Assembly: GCF_035083965.1 (NCBI RefSeq)
Contig: NC_089731.1
Location: forward strand, 3,077,001 to 3,141,000
Source: Branchiostoma lanceolatum
Taxonomy: Eukaryota; Chordata; Leptocardii; Amphioxiformes; Branchiostomatidae
Direction: 5' to 3'
Length of the DNA stretch: 64,000 nt
This document shows, piece by piece, positions 42,490 to 46,486 of this stretch. Numbering within the stretch: the first letter of the stretch is position 1; every line of letters begins with the position of its first letter. A program made the translations under genes and the position numbers. A model generated the notes under the pieces. It had not been told where the DNA came from. It saw only the letters and a list, made by a program, of their open reading frames with translations, and made no database searches.

Positions 42490-45400
42490 CCGTGTGTGTG
42501 TCTGACTTAATACGTTATATTTTTATCTTACATAATCTTATCCATTTCCAGGGAGATCTCTGTTGTGGGTGTGTGTTCTGGCCATCATCTTTATCTATAT
42601 CTACGCCGTGATCGGCTTTGCCTTCTTCAGAGGCCACTTCAATGAGGAGAAGGGCCAGTTCTGTGAGTCTCTGGGACAGTGCTTCGTGTCCACAATGCGT
42701 TACGGTCTGATGGAAAACCTCCATAAAGTAAGTACATATATTGTACATTGGACATTTAATATCTGTTGAAATATAGTCTTAACTGTGAGTTTTTTAGTTG
42801 AAAAAATACTGTTGTATTCTATTCTATTTCTGACTATGGTGTTAAACATACGGCAAGTTAGTCTGCAACTGTTGCCCAACCAGCCAAAATAGAATCTGCT
42901 AAATGCAATTTCAGGATTTTGAACTAAAATCACATATCAGTTTTTTGAAATACCTAAAGTATCACTCTGTAGCCCCCGCCTTGAAAACACAAAATTTGTT
43001 TTTGCTGTAACAGTTGTTTTTGCCCTCTTGTGAAGACCTTGTATTCATTTCATACATTTACATTGAAAAAAGGCATGTAGAATATAACCGCAGGTCTTTG
43101 AACCCCAAAAAATGGCAAAAAAGTTTCAATATACTTCATTGCATTCATTTTGTTTAGCCTTGGAAAAAAAACAAAATAAAATGATATCTTAGATTCCTCC
43201 AGTGATTACCTTGACGTTATTTATAGATTTATGTGAAGTATAATTGCAGGATTAGGAACACAAAATATCTGTAAACCCTTTTTAAAAAAGTTTAAATCTA
43301 TCTTCACAACTATCTTTCTGTAGCCCAATCATTTCATTGGAAAAAATCTTTAAAAAATCTTAACGTTTTAAGTCCCCTTTTTGACGACCTTGTTACCTCA
43401 TTCTATCTCCTAGCCCCTCATCCCGCCATCTTGGGTAACTTTCGAGGACTATGCCATCAAACTGCTATGGGACCTGACCTTCTGGGTCATAGTCACCACG
43501 ATCGGCCTCCGCATTGTCTTTGGCATGATAGTGGACGCCTTTGTGGCCCTTAGGAACAAAAAGGTACGGATTTCGCCTAATTTTGCTCCCCATTTTTGTC
43601 TCGCGCCGCTCTCTAGGCGATCCTGCCTCCGCCGGGGGTAACGTTTGTTGCGTACGCCCTTCGACTGTTCTGGTACATGGCCTTCTGGGTAACGCTGATC
43701 ATGGTCGGACTCCGACTCATCTTTGGTATAGTGGTGGGGGGATTCGTCTCTTTGCGGAACAAGAAGGTAAACTAAAAAAATGGGTGATTTGGGTGATAGA
43801 AGTAGCCTAAACCTTGCCAGTCTAGAGTTGTAGCGAATCGGCATGAAAGACTTAGTGTTGTAGTGTCTTGGAGAAATTGTTGTAACTTTTTGGGGGAAAT
43901 TAAACTCACATTGTTGTAACTTGTTAGCAAGCTCGCATTGTCGTAATACACCTCTGAAAACTGGCATTGCAGCTGTGACTTCTTGGCAAACTGGCATTGT
44001 TGTAACTTCTTATCAAACTGGTTGTTGTAACTTCTTAGCAAACTGTCATTGTTGTAACTTTTTAGCAAATTGGTATTCTTGTAACTTCTAAGCAAACTGG
44101 CATTTTTGTAACACCTTTGCAAACTGGCATTGTTGTAACACCTTGGCAAAATAGCATTGTTCATCTTCATGTTTGGGGGATCTCTTGAAATTATGTGTTT
44201 CCATCATTTTAGGAAAACTTGTCAATGAGTAATATTTGTGTCACTGGTCACTAAGCTTGTGTTTAACTTCACAAGGGTTAGATGTGTTAACTTTTTCACA
44301 AATAATATCCACTTCCTAATTCACAGTACGGGTACTATTATACGTTCTAAAATGTGGCAAAAATAAACAGTAATTTATGGGGACTTTGTGTGATAATTAG
44401 AGCTTTAAACATTCTATTTGGTAGTCGTGAGCTTGACTTTGAGTTGTCTTATTCTTTTGTCCCAGTGGCAAGCTGACTTTGACATGGCCAACATCTGTTT
44501 CATCTGTGGAAGGACAAACTACGACTTTGAGCGGTTTGGGAAGGTCGGAATTTCAAACAGCTTTTTTTTTCTGGCAACTGTATTCTTAATACATGTATTG
44601 TTTTAATGTACCTCATATACATTTAATTGAAGAACTTTAGATACTCAGTAACTTGAAAAAAATTCTAATTTTCATTTTTTGTCTACAACATCAAGGAGGT
44701 TATGAGATTGATGAGTGTCAACATTTTGCTGAGTGAGTGAACAGTAAAAGTCTGCATGTTCTGGGTTTTTAAGTTTAAGTTGAAGCCAGGTTTCCATGAT
44801 CTTGAAAACCTTCTTGATTACAGCTCATCATATCCAAGACAAAATTATTGATTTATCTTTAATGAATTTGTTGTACAGGAAATTTTCATTTAGAGAATCT
44901 AAAGTGTAATTTTGTGTCTGTCCCAGGGCTTTCGACGGCATGTGAAGAACGAACACAACATGTGGTCCTACCTGTTCTTCTTCATCCACCTGGATGAGAC
45001 CAACGAGACCCAGTACACCGCTATCGAGTTCCATGTCGCTAAACTGGTAAAATATCATCCCTTTTCCTCGTTGACACTCACAAAGCCTCTGTCACTGTCT
45101 CTTTCAAAAGGAATTTCTGTTGAGTGTGTACAGACCAATACTGTACAGACCCGCACACTCTGTACACACCGCCATAGAGTTCTAAGTCGCTATGCTGGTG
45201 AATACATTGTATCATCATTTCTTCCCACTGATACTTGTACTGTAACCAATCACTGCTTCCTTCAAAATTAATATCTAGGAGCCCCATAATCTGTACACAC
45301 ATTGAGTTTCATGTCGCTAAACTCAGGTAAATATTAAATTCCCGGCTCTAATCCCACTGACACCAACAGTGACAATGTTCCCTTAACTGCCAAGGGTTGG

Positions 45401-46439
45401 ATAATTATAACTTATGTAATAAGGTTTCAAAAAGTCATTTGCCCTATTGGGCAAGTACATGAAAAATCTACTGCCCCGACCCACTTTTCTCTGGCTCAAA
45501 ATGACTTGCCTTTGGTGCAGCCCAAAAGTTTGGAAACAAAGTTGCAGCTATTTGGATTCCAAGTCTAAACCATCATCTTTTCTGTAAACTTCTTGGCCAG
45601 TACCTTTGAAGACGGTTACTGATCGATCCTGTGTGTTGCTTATACAGATGCAAAATGAAGCATACGAGTTCTTTCCCGTGAACCGTGCCTTGAGCCTAGA
45701 CAACAAGAAAGACGCCTACGACTCCAAACTGGACAACCTGGTCCTGCAGGTGGACCAACTGGTCAAGAGGCAAAAGGAGGAGGTCTGTACAAAATCCTGT
45801 TGTTGTGCTGTTGTTTTGTTTGTTTGTTTGTTTGAACCTTTATTCATGAAAAGCTCAAATCAGCCTGCAGGCTGCTTTTCATTGAGGTCATGAGGGAAGA
45901 GGTAAGGGTCAGATAAAATGTAACAGAGATACGGATTACTTTATTTAAGTTTAGCTTTGAGGAAATATTTTGTAACCTGAGTTTTTCATTAAGTGATGTA
46001 CATCAAAAGATATACTGTAAATGCATTTAATTTCGCGGTAGTGAGAAAATGGAGTGTTTGCAGTAGTTTTAACTTCACGTTTGTGACAATAGTAAGCATG
46101 GGGGAAGGGGGTCGACCAAAAATTTGTGGTGGTTTTAAGTTCGCGGCAAAGAGCTTACTGCAAAAACTGCGAACATAAAACCACCGCGGACATTTCTGCA
46201 TTTACAGTTAATACTTTGCACATAAACACCTGATGATACTGTTAAGAAAAATAGTAAGTTGTCTCTTGAACTTGAAGGTTTATCAAATACGATTTCTGTG
46301 GTTGCAGGATGCCCAGAAGCGTCGCCAGGAGGAGAAGATGAAGCAGCGAGAGTGGGAGGAGAAGCATCGAGCAGACTCCGCCCACACGCCGGCACTCACC
46401 GTCAAGTCTAGCACCTCCGGGGAGGACACTGCTTTTTAG
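1058..46439 (+). CDS. Divergent inositol 1,4,5-trisphosphate receptor (IP3R)-like channel gene, 5' partial, at least 62 exons
   Basis: By family, a ligand-gated ER Ca2+-release channel subunit. Exons were chained by hand using AG acceptors, GT donors and phase. From 3190 to the TAG at 46437-46439 every junction is phase-compatible, and the exons sum to 6738 nt (about 2245 residues). Human IP3R1 is about 2,700, so the N-terminal few hundred residues lie mostly upstream. Domain order matches IP3R, not RyR: trefoil end, RIH/ARM blocks, RIH-associated block, six membrane segments, a CFIC...HVKNEH zinc linker and a coiled coil. Similarity is clear along the whole length (for example RAVYCRL, GGNEHVQ and LNGRSLLW) but low, so it is a distant paralogue, not a plain ITPR1/2/3 orthologue. 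The canonical GGGVGD filter is absent. No initiator Met can be chosen. Exon coordinates are given in the module entries below. Confidence 0.9.
1620..2240 (-). mobile_element. 3' end of a non-LTR retrotransposon (LINE), 5'-truncated
   Basis: Read on the minus strand, a frame gives LCPTCQEIVEDKYHFLMVCP followed by TCKEERSKLM. This is the Cys-rich zinc-knuckle-like motif found at the C-terminus of many LINE ORF2 proteins. On the + strand the element starts at a tcaagtcaag repeat, the reverse complement of a (GACTT)n-type 3' tail. The rest of ORF2, including the reverse transcriptase domain, is not seen. Confidence 0.65.
3190..4289 (+). CDS. IP3R-like exons: end of MIR/beta-trefoil region
   Basis: Exons 3190-3252, 3779-3857 and 4159-4289. 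The first reads LDLSDDLNDANTIF and matches the IP3R segment ending in ISSIFELDP. The second reads DSYCRIEHVVTGTWVHAL and matches the NSYVRLRHLCTNTWVHS strand that closes the MIR (protein mannosyltransferase/IP3R/RyR) fold. The third is GC-rich and ends in CMYDDAFTIQQ, matching the EAFAIVPV segment. Phases are 0/1/0. In known IP3Rs this region is the second beta-trefoil of the IP3-binding core, facing the cytosol. Decayed copies of the first exon's 3' end (3932-4024) and of the third exon's 5' end (4033 and 4096) lie in the following intron and could confuse automated gene models. Confidence 0.85.
3300..3660. repeat. SINE-like interspersed repeat with tRNA-like B box
   Basis: It contains gagctcgaatcccgga, resembling a tRNA T-arm/B box. 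A downstream body (gagggttgcagtcctat, gtccactgttcatt, ccagtggaat, tagctcttcag) recurs at 38945-39150 and in part at 8574-8650. The three copies define a dispersed family. No coding potential. Confidence 0.55.
3932..4024 (+). repeat. Decayed copy of exon 3190-3252 end plus donor
   Basis: About 95 bp copying 3213-3313: the exon's 3' end, its GTAAGT donor and the following intron sequence. A small deletion removes the HP codons. It lies one exon downstream of the original. Confidence 0.8.
4033..4158 (+). repeat. Two extra copies of the acceptor and 5' end of exon 4159
   Basis: The sequence AAACCTATG-TG(C/G)-ACGTGGCA preceded by a T/G-rich tract ending in TAG occurs three times, at about 4041, 4098 and the true exon 4159. 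The upstream copies are separated by (TTTG)n-like runs and lose the frame soon after. Confidence 0.75.
4687..12511 (+). CDS. IP3R-like exons: first RIH/ARM domain carrying IP3-contact residues
   Basis: Exons 4687-4761, 5343-5393, 5754-5834, 8003-8061, 8392-8518, 9193-9315, 10099-10168, 10360-10400, 10670-10780, 11103-11168, 11276-11311, 11676-11772 and 12396-12511. The helical half of the IP3-binding core is recognisable. KDRQKLLR aligns with IP3R1 NRERQKLMR, so Arg504 is Lys here while Lys508 and Arg511 are kept. SRKN aligns with YRKN, so Tyr567 is Ser while Arg568 and Lys569 are kept. Later motifs AQIDTFINLLMRNK, NYQLDLFEKLC and LRAVYCRL match the order AEIDTFVSLVRKN, RYQLNLFARMC, LRASFCRL. 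IP3 binding therefore remains plausible. The 12396 exon has two in-frame donors 9 nt apart (after 12502 and after 12511). Confidence 0.88.
5405..5605. repeat. Degenerate (AATG)n microsatellite
   Basis: Long runs of gaatgaatga with variants on both sides of a unique 60-bp stretch, within the intron after exon 5343-5393. Confidence 0.8.
7371..7568. repeat. 57-bp tandem repeat, about 3.5 copies
   Basis: The unit starts atatgggtcagtttggatag and contains ggggttttacccggcgaaaa. Copies begin at 7371, 7428, 7485 and 7542 with almost no differences. The 19-codon repeated frame is a repeat artefact. Confidence 0.92.
7577..7752. repeat. Foldback (inverted-repeat) element
   Basis: Outer arms start gttaatgacccgcc and end ggcgggtcattaac. 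The arms are about 75 bp with a few indels and include ggtgtcataacgcctggtca, around a short centre. A diverged single-arm relative starts at about 8743 (gttaatgacccgctccgagg). This looks like a MITE. Confidence 0.8.
7745..7965. repeat. Common interspersed repeat, 3' half
   Basis: It shares ttgcaacagtgcaatacacg, acacttgggtggagtg and a gggatt(c/t)(g/a)aacccgg motif with 19755-19965, and its later part with 17150-17285. The last motif resembles a tRNA B box read on the other strand. Confidence 0.7.
8742..8860. repeat. Diverged arm of the 7577-7752 foldback family
   Basis: ggttaatgacccgctccgag and atggtgtcataaggcctggt match one arm of the 7577-7752 element. The partner arm is missing. Confidence 0.6.
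9881..9983. mobile_element. 103-bp near-perfect hairpin element with 10-bp target-site duplication
   Basis: Two 46-bp arms beginning agcctggaatccatcc, with one mismatch and a 10-nt loop. The element is flanked by identical GTATCATAAT at 9871-9880 and 9984-9993. The duplication and terminal inverted repeats mark a recent DNA-transposon-type insertion; a 9-10 bp duplication is typical of Mutator-like elements. It sits in the intron before exon 10099. Confidence 0.85.
12655..12890. repeat. Interspersed repeat with CA/CAGA tail
   Basis: It shares the ordered motifs cccacataccaaa, attgtaatc, agaggtt and ttatgctgac with copies at 32035-32270 and 41705-41905, and a more diverged copy at 47840-47980. 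Each ends in a CA- or CAGA-rich tail. The polarity suggests retroposition. Confidence 0.65.
12963..23441 (+). CDS. IP3R-like exons: central regulatory helical solenoid
   Basis: Exons 12963-13109, 13723-13858, 14965-15058, 15629-15683, 15823-15873, 16202-16266, 16594-16681, 17387-17494, 18181-18317, 18852-18919, 19364-19484, 20058-20154, 21036-21164, 21518-21627, 21948-22032, 22463-22650 and 23328-23441. All phases agree. The protein is a run of amphipathic helices as in the IP3R solenoid. The clearest anchor is MGMVNVLATCAEGENRFIES followed by VDELFQILTN, matching the IP3R LVELLAVCTEGKN and LDDIVRVVTH segments of the second RIH block. An acidic stretch (NYDPDEDD) ends the 16202 exon. Introns here carry two large minisatellites and several mobile-element fragments. 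In other IP3Rs this solenoid couples ligand binding to the pore. No enzymatic motif is visible. Confidence 0.85.
13206..13282 (+). repeat. Copy of the 3' half of exon 12963-13109 with donor
   Basis: The copy repeats the last 70-odd bases of the exon, including gacatgacagcctccctcat and the GAACAG|GTA donor, with only a few changes. It begins with a small scar (agatctatattcc). The frame is open, but no good acceptor precedes it. Confidence 0.85.
14000..14790. repeat. Higher-order minisatellite (about 42/36-bp units in 120- and 240-bp super-units)
   Basis: Units of the type gggacaggggcaccagtctt recur about 20 times. Three sub-units (36, 42, 42 bp) make a 120-bp period, and alternating variants (gtgtgccattcag or ggggtgtcattcag) make a 240-bp period. 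It lies in the intron between exons 13858 and 14965. Long frames are open on both strands because the period is a multiple of 3 without stops; they are not genes. Confidence 0.93.
15098..15222. repeat. MITE-like repeat, ends GGCCACACTAAT / ATTGGTGTGGC
   Basis: Inverted ends of about 12 bp enclose an AT-rich core. The same ends occur at 25410-25620 and singly at 51630-51645, 54590-54605 and 60425, defining a small family in this window. Confidence 0.6.
15915..16035. repeat. (GT)n microsatellite
   Basis: About 110 bp of tgtgtg with few interruptions, in the intron after exon 15873. Confidence 0.9.
16800..17285. repeat. Near-complete copy of the common interspersed repeat
   Basis: Ordered motifs: caccaggtttgtactg, acaagctg, gggaaggacccc, gtggctct, cgggacctccatt (variants), gaggaaattcatgtgaagtg, gtcaggtgattcaaaccc, gccaaacaccctg. 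Fragments of the same element occur at 7745, 19755, 30300, 33370, 35990 and 63770. No protein is encoded. Confidence 0.7.
19108..19268. repeat. About 160-bp foldback element
   Basis: The outer arms acagttactcaagcaactgta and tacagtagcttgagtaactgt are inverted. The inner arms (ggtagcatccactacctttt / aaaggtagtggatgatac) continue the palindrome with small loops. It is MITE-like and lies in the intron before exon 19364. Confidence 0.8.
19755..19965. repeat. Second copy of the common interspersed repeat, 3' half
   Basis: Nearly collinear with 7745-7965, including gacacaggcagct and gtggagtggggaaagt, and ending in a tRNA B-box-like motif in reverse. Confidence 0.7.
20270..20825. repeat. 43-bp minisatellite, about 10 copies
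   Basis: Unit gccaagtcagcaccaaggac followed by aaacactgta and a gggcacaa run. Copies lie between about 20283 and 20815. The array sits directly upstream of a partial copy of the next exon, whose cagcaccatatggatcagcc resembles part of the unit. Confidence 0.9.
20870..20935 (+). repeat. Partial copy of the 5' end of exon 21036-21164
   Basis: cccaaagatttttatgggat, then tgcagcagcaccatatgga, mirror the true acceptor and first 60 bases of the exon, including the AAAG acceptor. An in-frame stop follows quickly. Confidence 0.75.
21245..21330 (+). repeat. Partial copy of the 3' end of exon 21036-21164 with donor
   Basis: About 80 bp starting actggtggaggaacacgggg are nearly identical to 21098-21180, including the AAG|GTGAGT donor and following intron bases. 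Confidence 0.88.
22880..23045 (+). mobile_element. LINE 3' end with (GACTT)n tail
   Basis: A non-coding tract ends in aaataaaggctttgacttga followed by further GACTT units. The same tail type, reversed, starts the minus-strand LINE at 1620. Confidence 0.55.
23872..24302. mobile_element. 391-bp terminal-inverted-repeat element with 20-bp target-site duplication
   Basis: The element at 23892-24282 has about 88-bp inverted ends (starting AGGCAGT, with few mismatches) around a unique core. It is bounded by perfect 20-bp direct repeats ATAAATGACTATAATTCGAT at 23872-23891 and 24283-24302. No coding capacity. Such a long duplication is unusual for a cut-and-paste element. Confidence 0.85.
25121..30536 (+). 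CDS. IP3R-like exons: distal solenoid up to the coupling region
   Basis: Exons 25121-25193, 25699-25785, 26165-26269, 26940-27069, 27750-27888, 28291-28366, 28804-28880, 29324-29480, 30006-30103 and 30437-30536. The 29324 exon reads VQMALADKGALLKI and LYGGNEHVQ, matching IP3R VQCHLDKEGASNLV and LEGGNTTIQ. The next exon, SREEMLFSAFKSRM, matches EKFFKVFYDRM. The donor after 28880 (GTTTGT) is weak but the frame continues without a break. The 30437 exon is a lysine/glutamate-rich helix suited to a coiled coil. Confidence 0.86.
25410..25620. repeat. MITE, inverted ends AGGCCACACCAATTTATTTC
   Basis: The ends aggccacaccaatttatttc...ggttaacag and ctgttaacc...ggtgtggcct are inverted over about 35 bp. 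The core contains a cagccttctgttttcatga motif shared with the palindrome at 60489-60529. Confidence 0.75.
27195..27690. repeat. Long imperfect (GT)n array
   Basis: About 500 bp of GT-rich repeat with ca, ct and at interruptions, within the intron between exons 27069 and 27750. Open frames in it on both strands are artefacts. Confidence 0.93.
30300..30400. repeat. Fragment of the common interspersed repeat
   Basis: gtgtggctactctcaaacac and gggacctccatttaacgtcc match the copy at 63770-64000 and the 17035 region. Confidence 0.7.
31003..31753 (+). CDS. IP3R-like exons: basic Ser/Arg-rich linker
   Basis: Exons 31003-31201 and 31617-31753 (phases 0 to 1 to 0). The first encodes about 66 residues dominated by Arg, Lys, Ser and Gly, including ARGRGRIKTGRKRG and SSKSRKSAAASRP, then a Pro-rich end. 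It contains many potential basophilic kinase sites. In position it corresponds to the variable, phosphorylated linker of IP3Rs (the RRESLTSF region in IP3R1), but the sequence is unrelated. The GRGR core resembles an AT-hook by composition only. The second exon is Ala/Ser/Thr-rich and probably disordered. Exon borders and phase are good; function is unknown. Confidence 0.75.
32035..32270. repeat. Interspersed repeat with CAGA tail (same family as 12655)
   Basis: gcccacataccaaatatcat, then gttctcgagttatgctgact, then (cagacaga)n. Collinear with 41705-41905. Confidence 0.7.
33004..36453 (+). CDS. IP3R-like exons: RIH-associated domain
   Basis: Exons 33004-33138, 33772-33921, 34287-34388, 34693-34773, 35268-35333, 35730-35838 and 36335-36453. 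LVLRVLGMMCDAQHTKLQDY and SFNLVAETTLYLQ match IP3R LRFLQLLCENHNRDLQNF and NYNLVCETLQFLD, and NSKNQAIIFDTKAIDYIN matches the HENQNCIATHESNGIDII segment. The 36335 exon reads FFEGNTLSVEVI, matching the YAKHTAQIEIVR strand that begins the intervening lateral domain. This is the most conserved cytosolic part and makes the family assignment firm. A decayed copy of the end of the 33772 exon lies at about 34072-34106. Confidence 0.9.
33370..33600. repeat. Diverged copy of the common interspersed repeat
   Basis: Motifs ggctctcctcaaacatgg, gaggacgtccct and tactcattatcaagtgagga are in the same order as in 17035-17170. Confidence 0.55.
35985..36170. repeat. Fragment of the common interspersed repeat
   Basis: acaccaggtttgtactgaca, gggaaggacccctact and gggccaaacaccctg match 16960-17265. 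Confidence 0.65.
36840..37562 (+). CDS. IP3R-like exons: lateral domain and transmembrane segment S1
   Basis: Exons 36840-37009 and 37470-37562, joined in phase 2. NKIRDFIDWSKDIRRDINYQ aligns with IP3R [20 protein letters not shown], just before the membrane. The second exon encodes a hydrophobic helix (FWNRAIIFLTLVINIFML) equal to S1. It is followed by a loop predicted to be luminal, which continues in the exon at 39343. The 1.8-kb intron between S1 and S2 holds a tRNA-like SINE, a MITE inserted in it, and an antisense LINE. Confidence 0.88.
37630..38055 (+). repeat. tRNA-like SINE head, interrupted by a MITE
   Basis: With the 37660-38013 insertion ignored, the flanks (gtgcatagtccagtggt, then tggccctgcctctgg and gtgagtttggttccgg) resemble a tRNA A box followed by a B box with normal spacing. 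This is a SINE head, not a functional tRNA gene: the arms do not pair convincingly. Confidence 0.5.
37660..38013. mobile_element. 354-bp MITE with 14-bp inverted ends and TA target duplication
   Basis: Starts CACTACCAAAAATC, ends with its exact reverse complement, and is flanked by TA on both sides. The core is AT-rich with several internal inverted ttcttg/caagaa-type motifs. The TA duplication suggests mobilisation by a Tc1/mariner-type transposase. Confidence 0.82.
38058..38975 (-). mobile_element. 5'-truncated LINE: C-terminal part of reverse transcriptase ORF
   Basis: An open frame of about 274 codons on the minus strand (38147-38971). It has LINE reverse transcriptase thumb motifs WGMKFNPKKC and YLGVTLSQDLKW, and the downstream helical block (RRAARFVTSNY, LKWPSLQTRRHDARL, PEWNNLSAHVV). 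It lacks the palm (F/YADD) and endonuclease, so it cannot move itself. The 3' end is marked on the + strand by a (ctagtt)n run at 38058-38080, the element's tail in reverse. The intact frame suggests recent insertion. It lies antisense in the S1-S2 intron. Confidence 0.88.
38940..39170. repeat. SINE-like repeat, family of 3520-3660
   Basis: ctcacctgacatgcac, gggttgcagtcctaat and accagtggaagaatagctct match the 3300-3660 copy in the same order. Confidence 0.6.
39343..42090 (+). CDS. IP3R-like exons: S2 to S4
   Basis: Exons 39343-39546, 41072-41168 and 41967-42090 (phases 2/2/0/1). The first begins with a luminal loop holding one N-glycosylation sequon (NAT), then S2 (IHNILSFCLMISFFLS) and the start of the cytosolic loop RLRLPDWNNTKAWF. 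The second gives an amphipathic loop and the start of S3. The third gives the end of S3 and S4 (AYLIFSILGTVFYGYFFCF), with the sequence LLIRVISSVTLNG aligning with the S4-S5 linker LLNVIKSVTRNG. The S2-S3 region is shorter than in vertebrate IP3Rs, which carry extra hydrophobic helices there. The donor of the 39343 exon is amplified in tandem downstream. Confidence 0.87.
39500..40665 (+). repeat. Tandem amplification of an exon end plus 5' splice site, about 16 copies of 69-70 bp
   Basis: The last 42-odd bases of exon 39343-39546 (gctcaggctgcccgactgga to ggttcag), the GTAAGAG donor and a short ttatatataattatcaacag intron piece repeat with about 69-bp period. The copy ends fall near 39546, 39615, 39685 and so on to 40651, with an AT-rich interruption at about 40420-40530. 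Every unit has both an ACAG acceptor-like and a GTAAGA/GTGAGA donor-like site around 42 nt of exon-derived DNA. The long minus-strand open frame across it is an artefact. Confidence 0.95.
41705..41905. repeat. Interspersed repeat with CA tail (family of 12655)
   Basis: acccacataccaaatattat, attccagaggttcttgagtt and gctgactac, then (ca)n. Collinear with 32035-32270. Confidence 0.7.
42255..42500. repeat. (GT)n microsatellites seeded on an exon-start copy
   Basis: Two GT arrays (42275-42370 and 42433-42500). The second begins directly after ttctcagggatatcgctgtt, a degraded copy of the true acceptor and exon start at 42541-42565 (ttccagggagatctctgttg). Confidence 0.85.
42552..42727 (+). CDS. IP3R-like exon: S5, short luminal loop and pore helix, no GGGVGD filter
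   Basis: The exon enters at phase 2 after TTTCCAG and ends at phase 0 before GTAAGT. It encodes the S4-S5 linker and S5 (WVCVLAIIFIYIYAVIGFAF, matching IP3R ALILVYLFSIVGYLFF), about a dozen luminal residues, and the pore helix CESLGQCFVSTMRYGL, matching CETLLMCIVTVLSHGL. Both cysteines align. Where IP3R continues RSGGGVGD this exon ends MENLHK, and neither downstream alternative exon supplies the motif. The luminal loop is roughly 60 residues shorter than in IP3R1. If it makes a channel, ion selectivity should differ from IP3R. Confidence 0.88.
43414..43563 (+). CDS. IP3R-like alternative exon A: S6 pore-lining helix
   Basis: 150 nt, 50 codons, phase 0 to 0; acceptor CTCCTAG, donor GTACGG. 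It begins PLIPPSWVTFEDY and continues with S6: LTFWVIVTTIGLRIVFGMIV, then DAFVALRNKK. This aligns with IP3R [25 protein letters not shown], including the conserved Phe-Gly and Asp of the gate region. The neighbouring exon B has identical length and phase, and only 53 bp separate them. Exon A is the more conventional version. Confidence 0.88.
43617..43766 (+). CDS. IP3R-like alternative exon B: duplicated S6 pore-lining helix
   Basis: 150 nt, 50 codons, phase 0 to 0; acceptor CTCTCTAG, donor GTAAAC. It begins AILPPPGVTFVAY and continues MAFWVTLIMVGLRLIFGIVV, then GGFVSLRNKK. It is open throughout and clearly homologous to exon A, with about half of the residues identical. Differences fall at key places: the acidic pair ED after the pore helix is VA, and the gate-region Asp conserved in IP3Rs is Gly. 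The 53-bp gap to exon A is probably too short to be spliced as an intron, so the two should be used one at a time. An intact frame and splice sites argue against a pseudo-exon. Confidence 0.82.
43617..43766 (+). repeat. Tandem duplication unit of the S6 exon (copy of 43414-43563)
   Basis: Exon B and exon A share length, phase, the first-strand pattern (PP..VTF) and the last residues LRNKK. The duplication covers exactly the coding exon with its splice sites, and the copies have diverged strongly at the nucleotide level. It is therefore old and not an assembly artefact. Confidence 0.8.
44466..45046 (+). CDS. IP3R-like exons: C-terminal zinc-finger linker domain
   Basis: Exons 44466-44543 and 44927-45046, both in phase 0. 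The first holds the C-x2-C pair in NICFICGRTNYDF, and the second the H-x4-H pair in HVKNEHNMWSYLFF. Together they align with IP3R TCFICGLERDKF and HIKEEHNMWHYLCF, the zinc-binding linker domain that couples the cytosolic assembly to S6. All four zinc ligands are present, followed by ETQYTAIEFHVAKL, matching STEYTGPESYVAEM. This is the clearest family signature in the window. Confidence 0.93.
45110..45340 (+). repeat. Two decayed copies of the end of exon 44927-45046
   Basis: Around 45163-45250 (cacaccgccatagagttcta, agtcgctatgctggtgaa) and 45290-45335 (cacattgagtttcatgtcgc, taaactcaggtaaat) the exon end and donor region recur with indels and loss of frame. Confidence 0.7.
45648..46439 (+). 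CDS. IP3R-like terminal exons: coiled-coil tail and stop
   Basis: Exons 45648-45782 and 46308-46439. The first starts NEAYEFFPVNRALSL, aligning with IP3R NLDWFPRMRAMSL, then heptad-like leucines (LDNLVLQVDQLVKRQ) equal to the C-terminal coiled coil that bundles the tetramer. The last exon is a charged helix (RRQEEKMKQREWEEKH) and a Ser/Thr-rich end, finishing EDTAF and TAG. The final Thr-Ala-Phe fits a class I PDZ ligand. The 3' UTR immediately repeats the coding end of this exon. Confidence 0.9.
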
Positions 46440-46486
46440 TTTCATCATTAGTTTCATCGGAGAGACCTTACCTTATAGATCCTCCC

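Noticed and set aside
42728..43413. Hidden exon that would supply a GGGVGD filter
   Set aside because: No glycine-rich frame with acceptor and donor was seen in this intron, and the flanking exons already join in phase 0.
1..46439. Ryanodine receptor instead of IP3R
   Set aside because: No SPRY or RyR repeats occur. The C-terminal zinc linker followed by a short coiled coil, the overall length and the stepwise alignment all favour IP3R.
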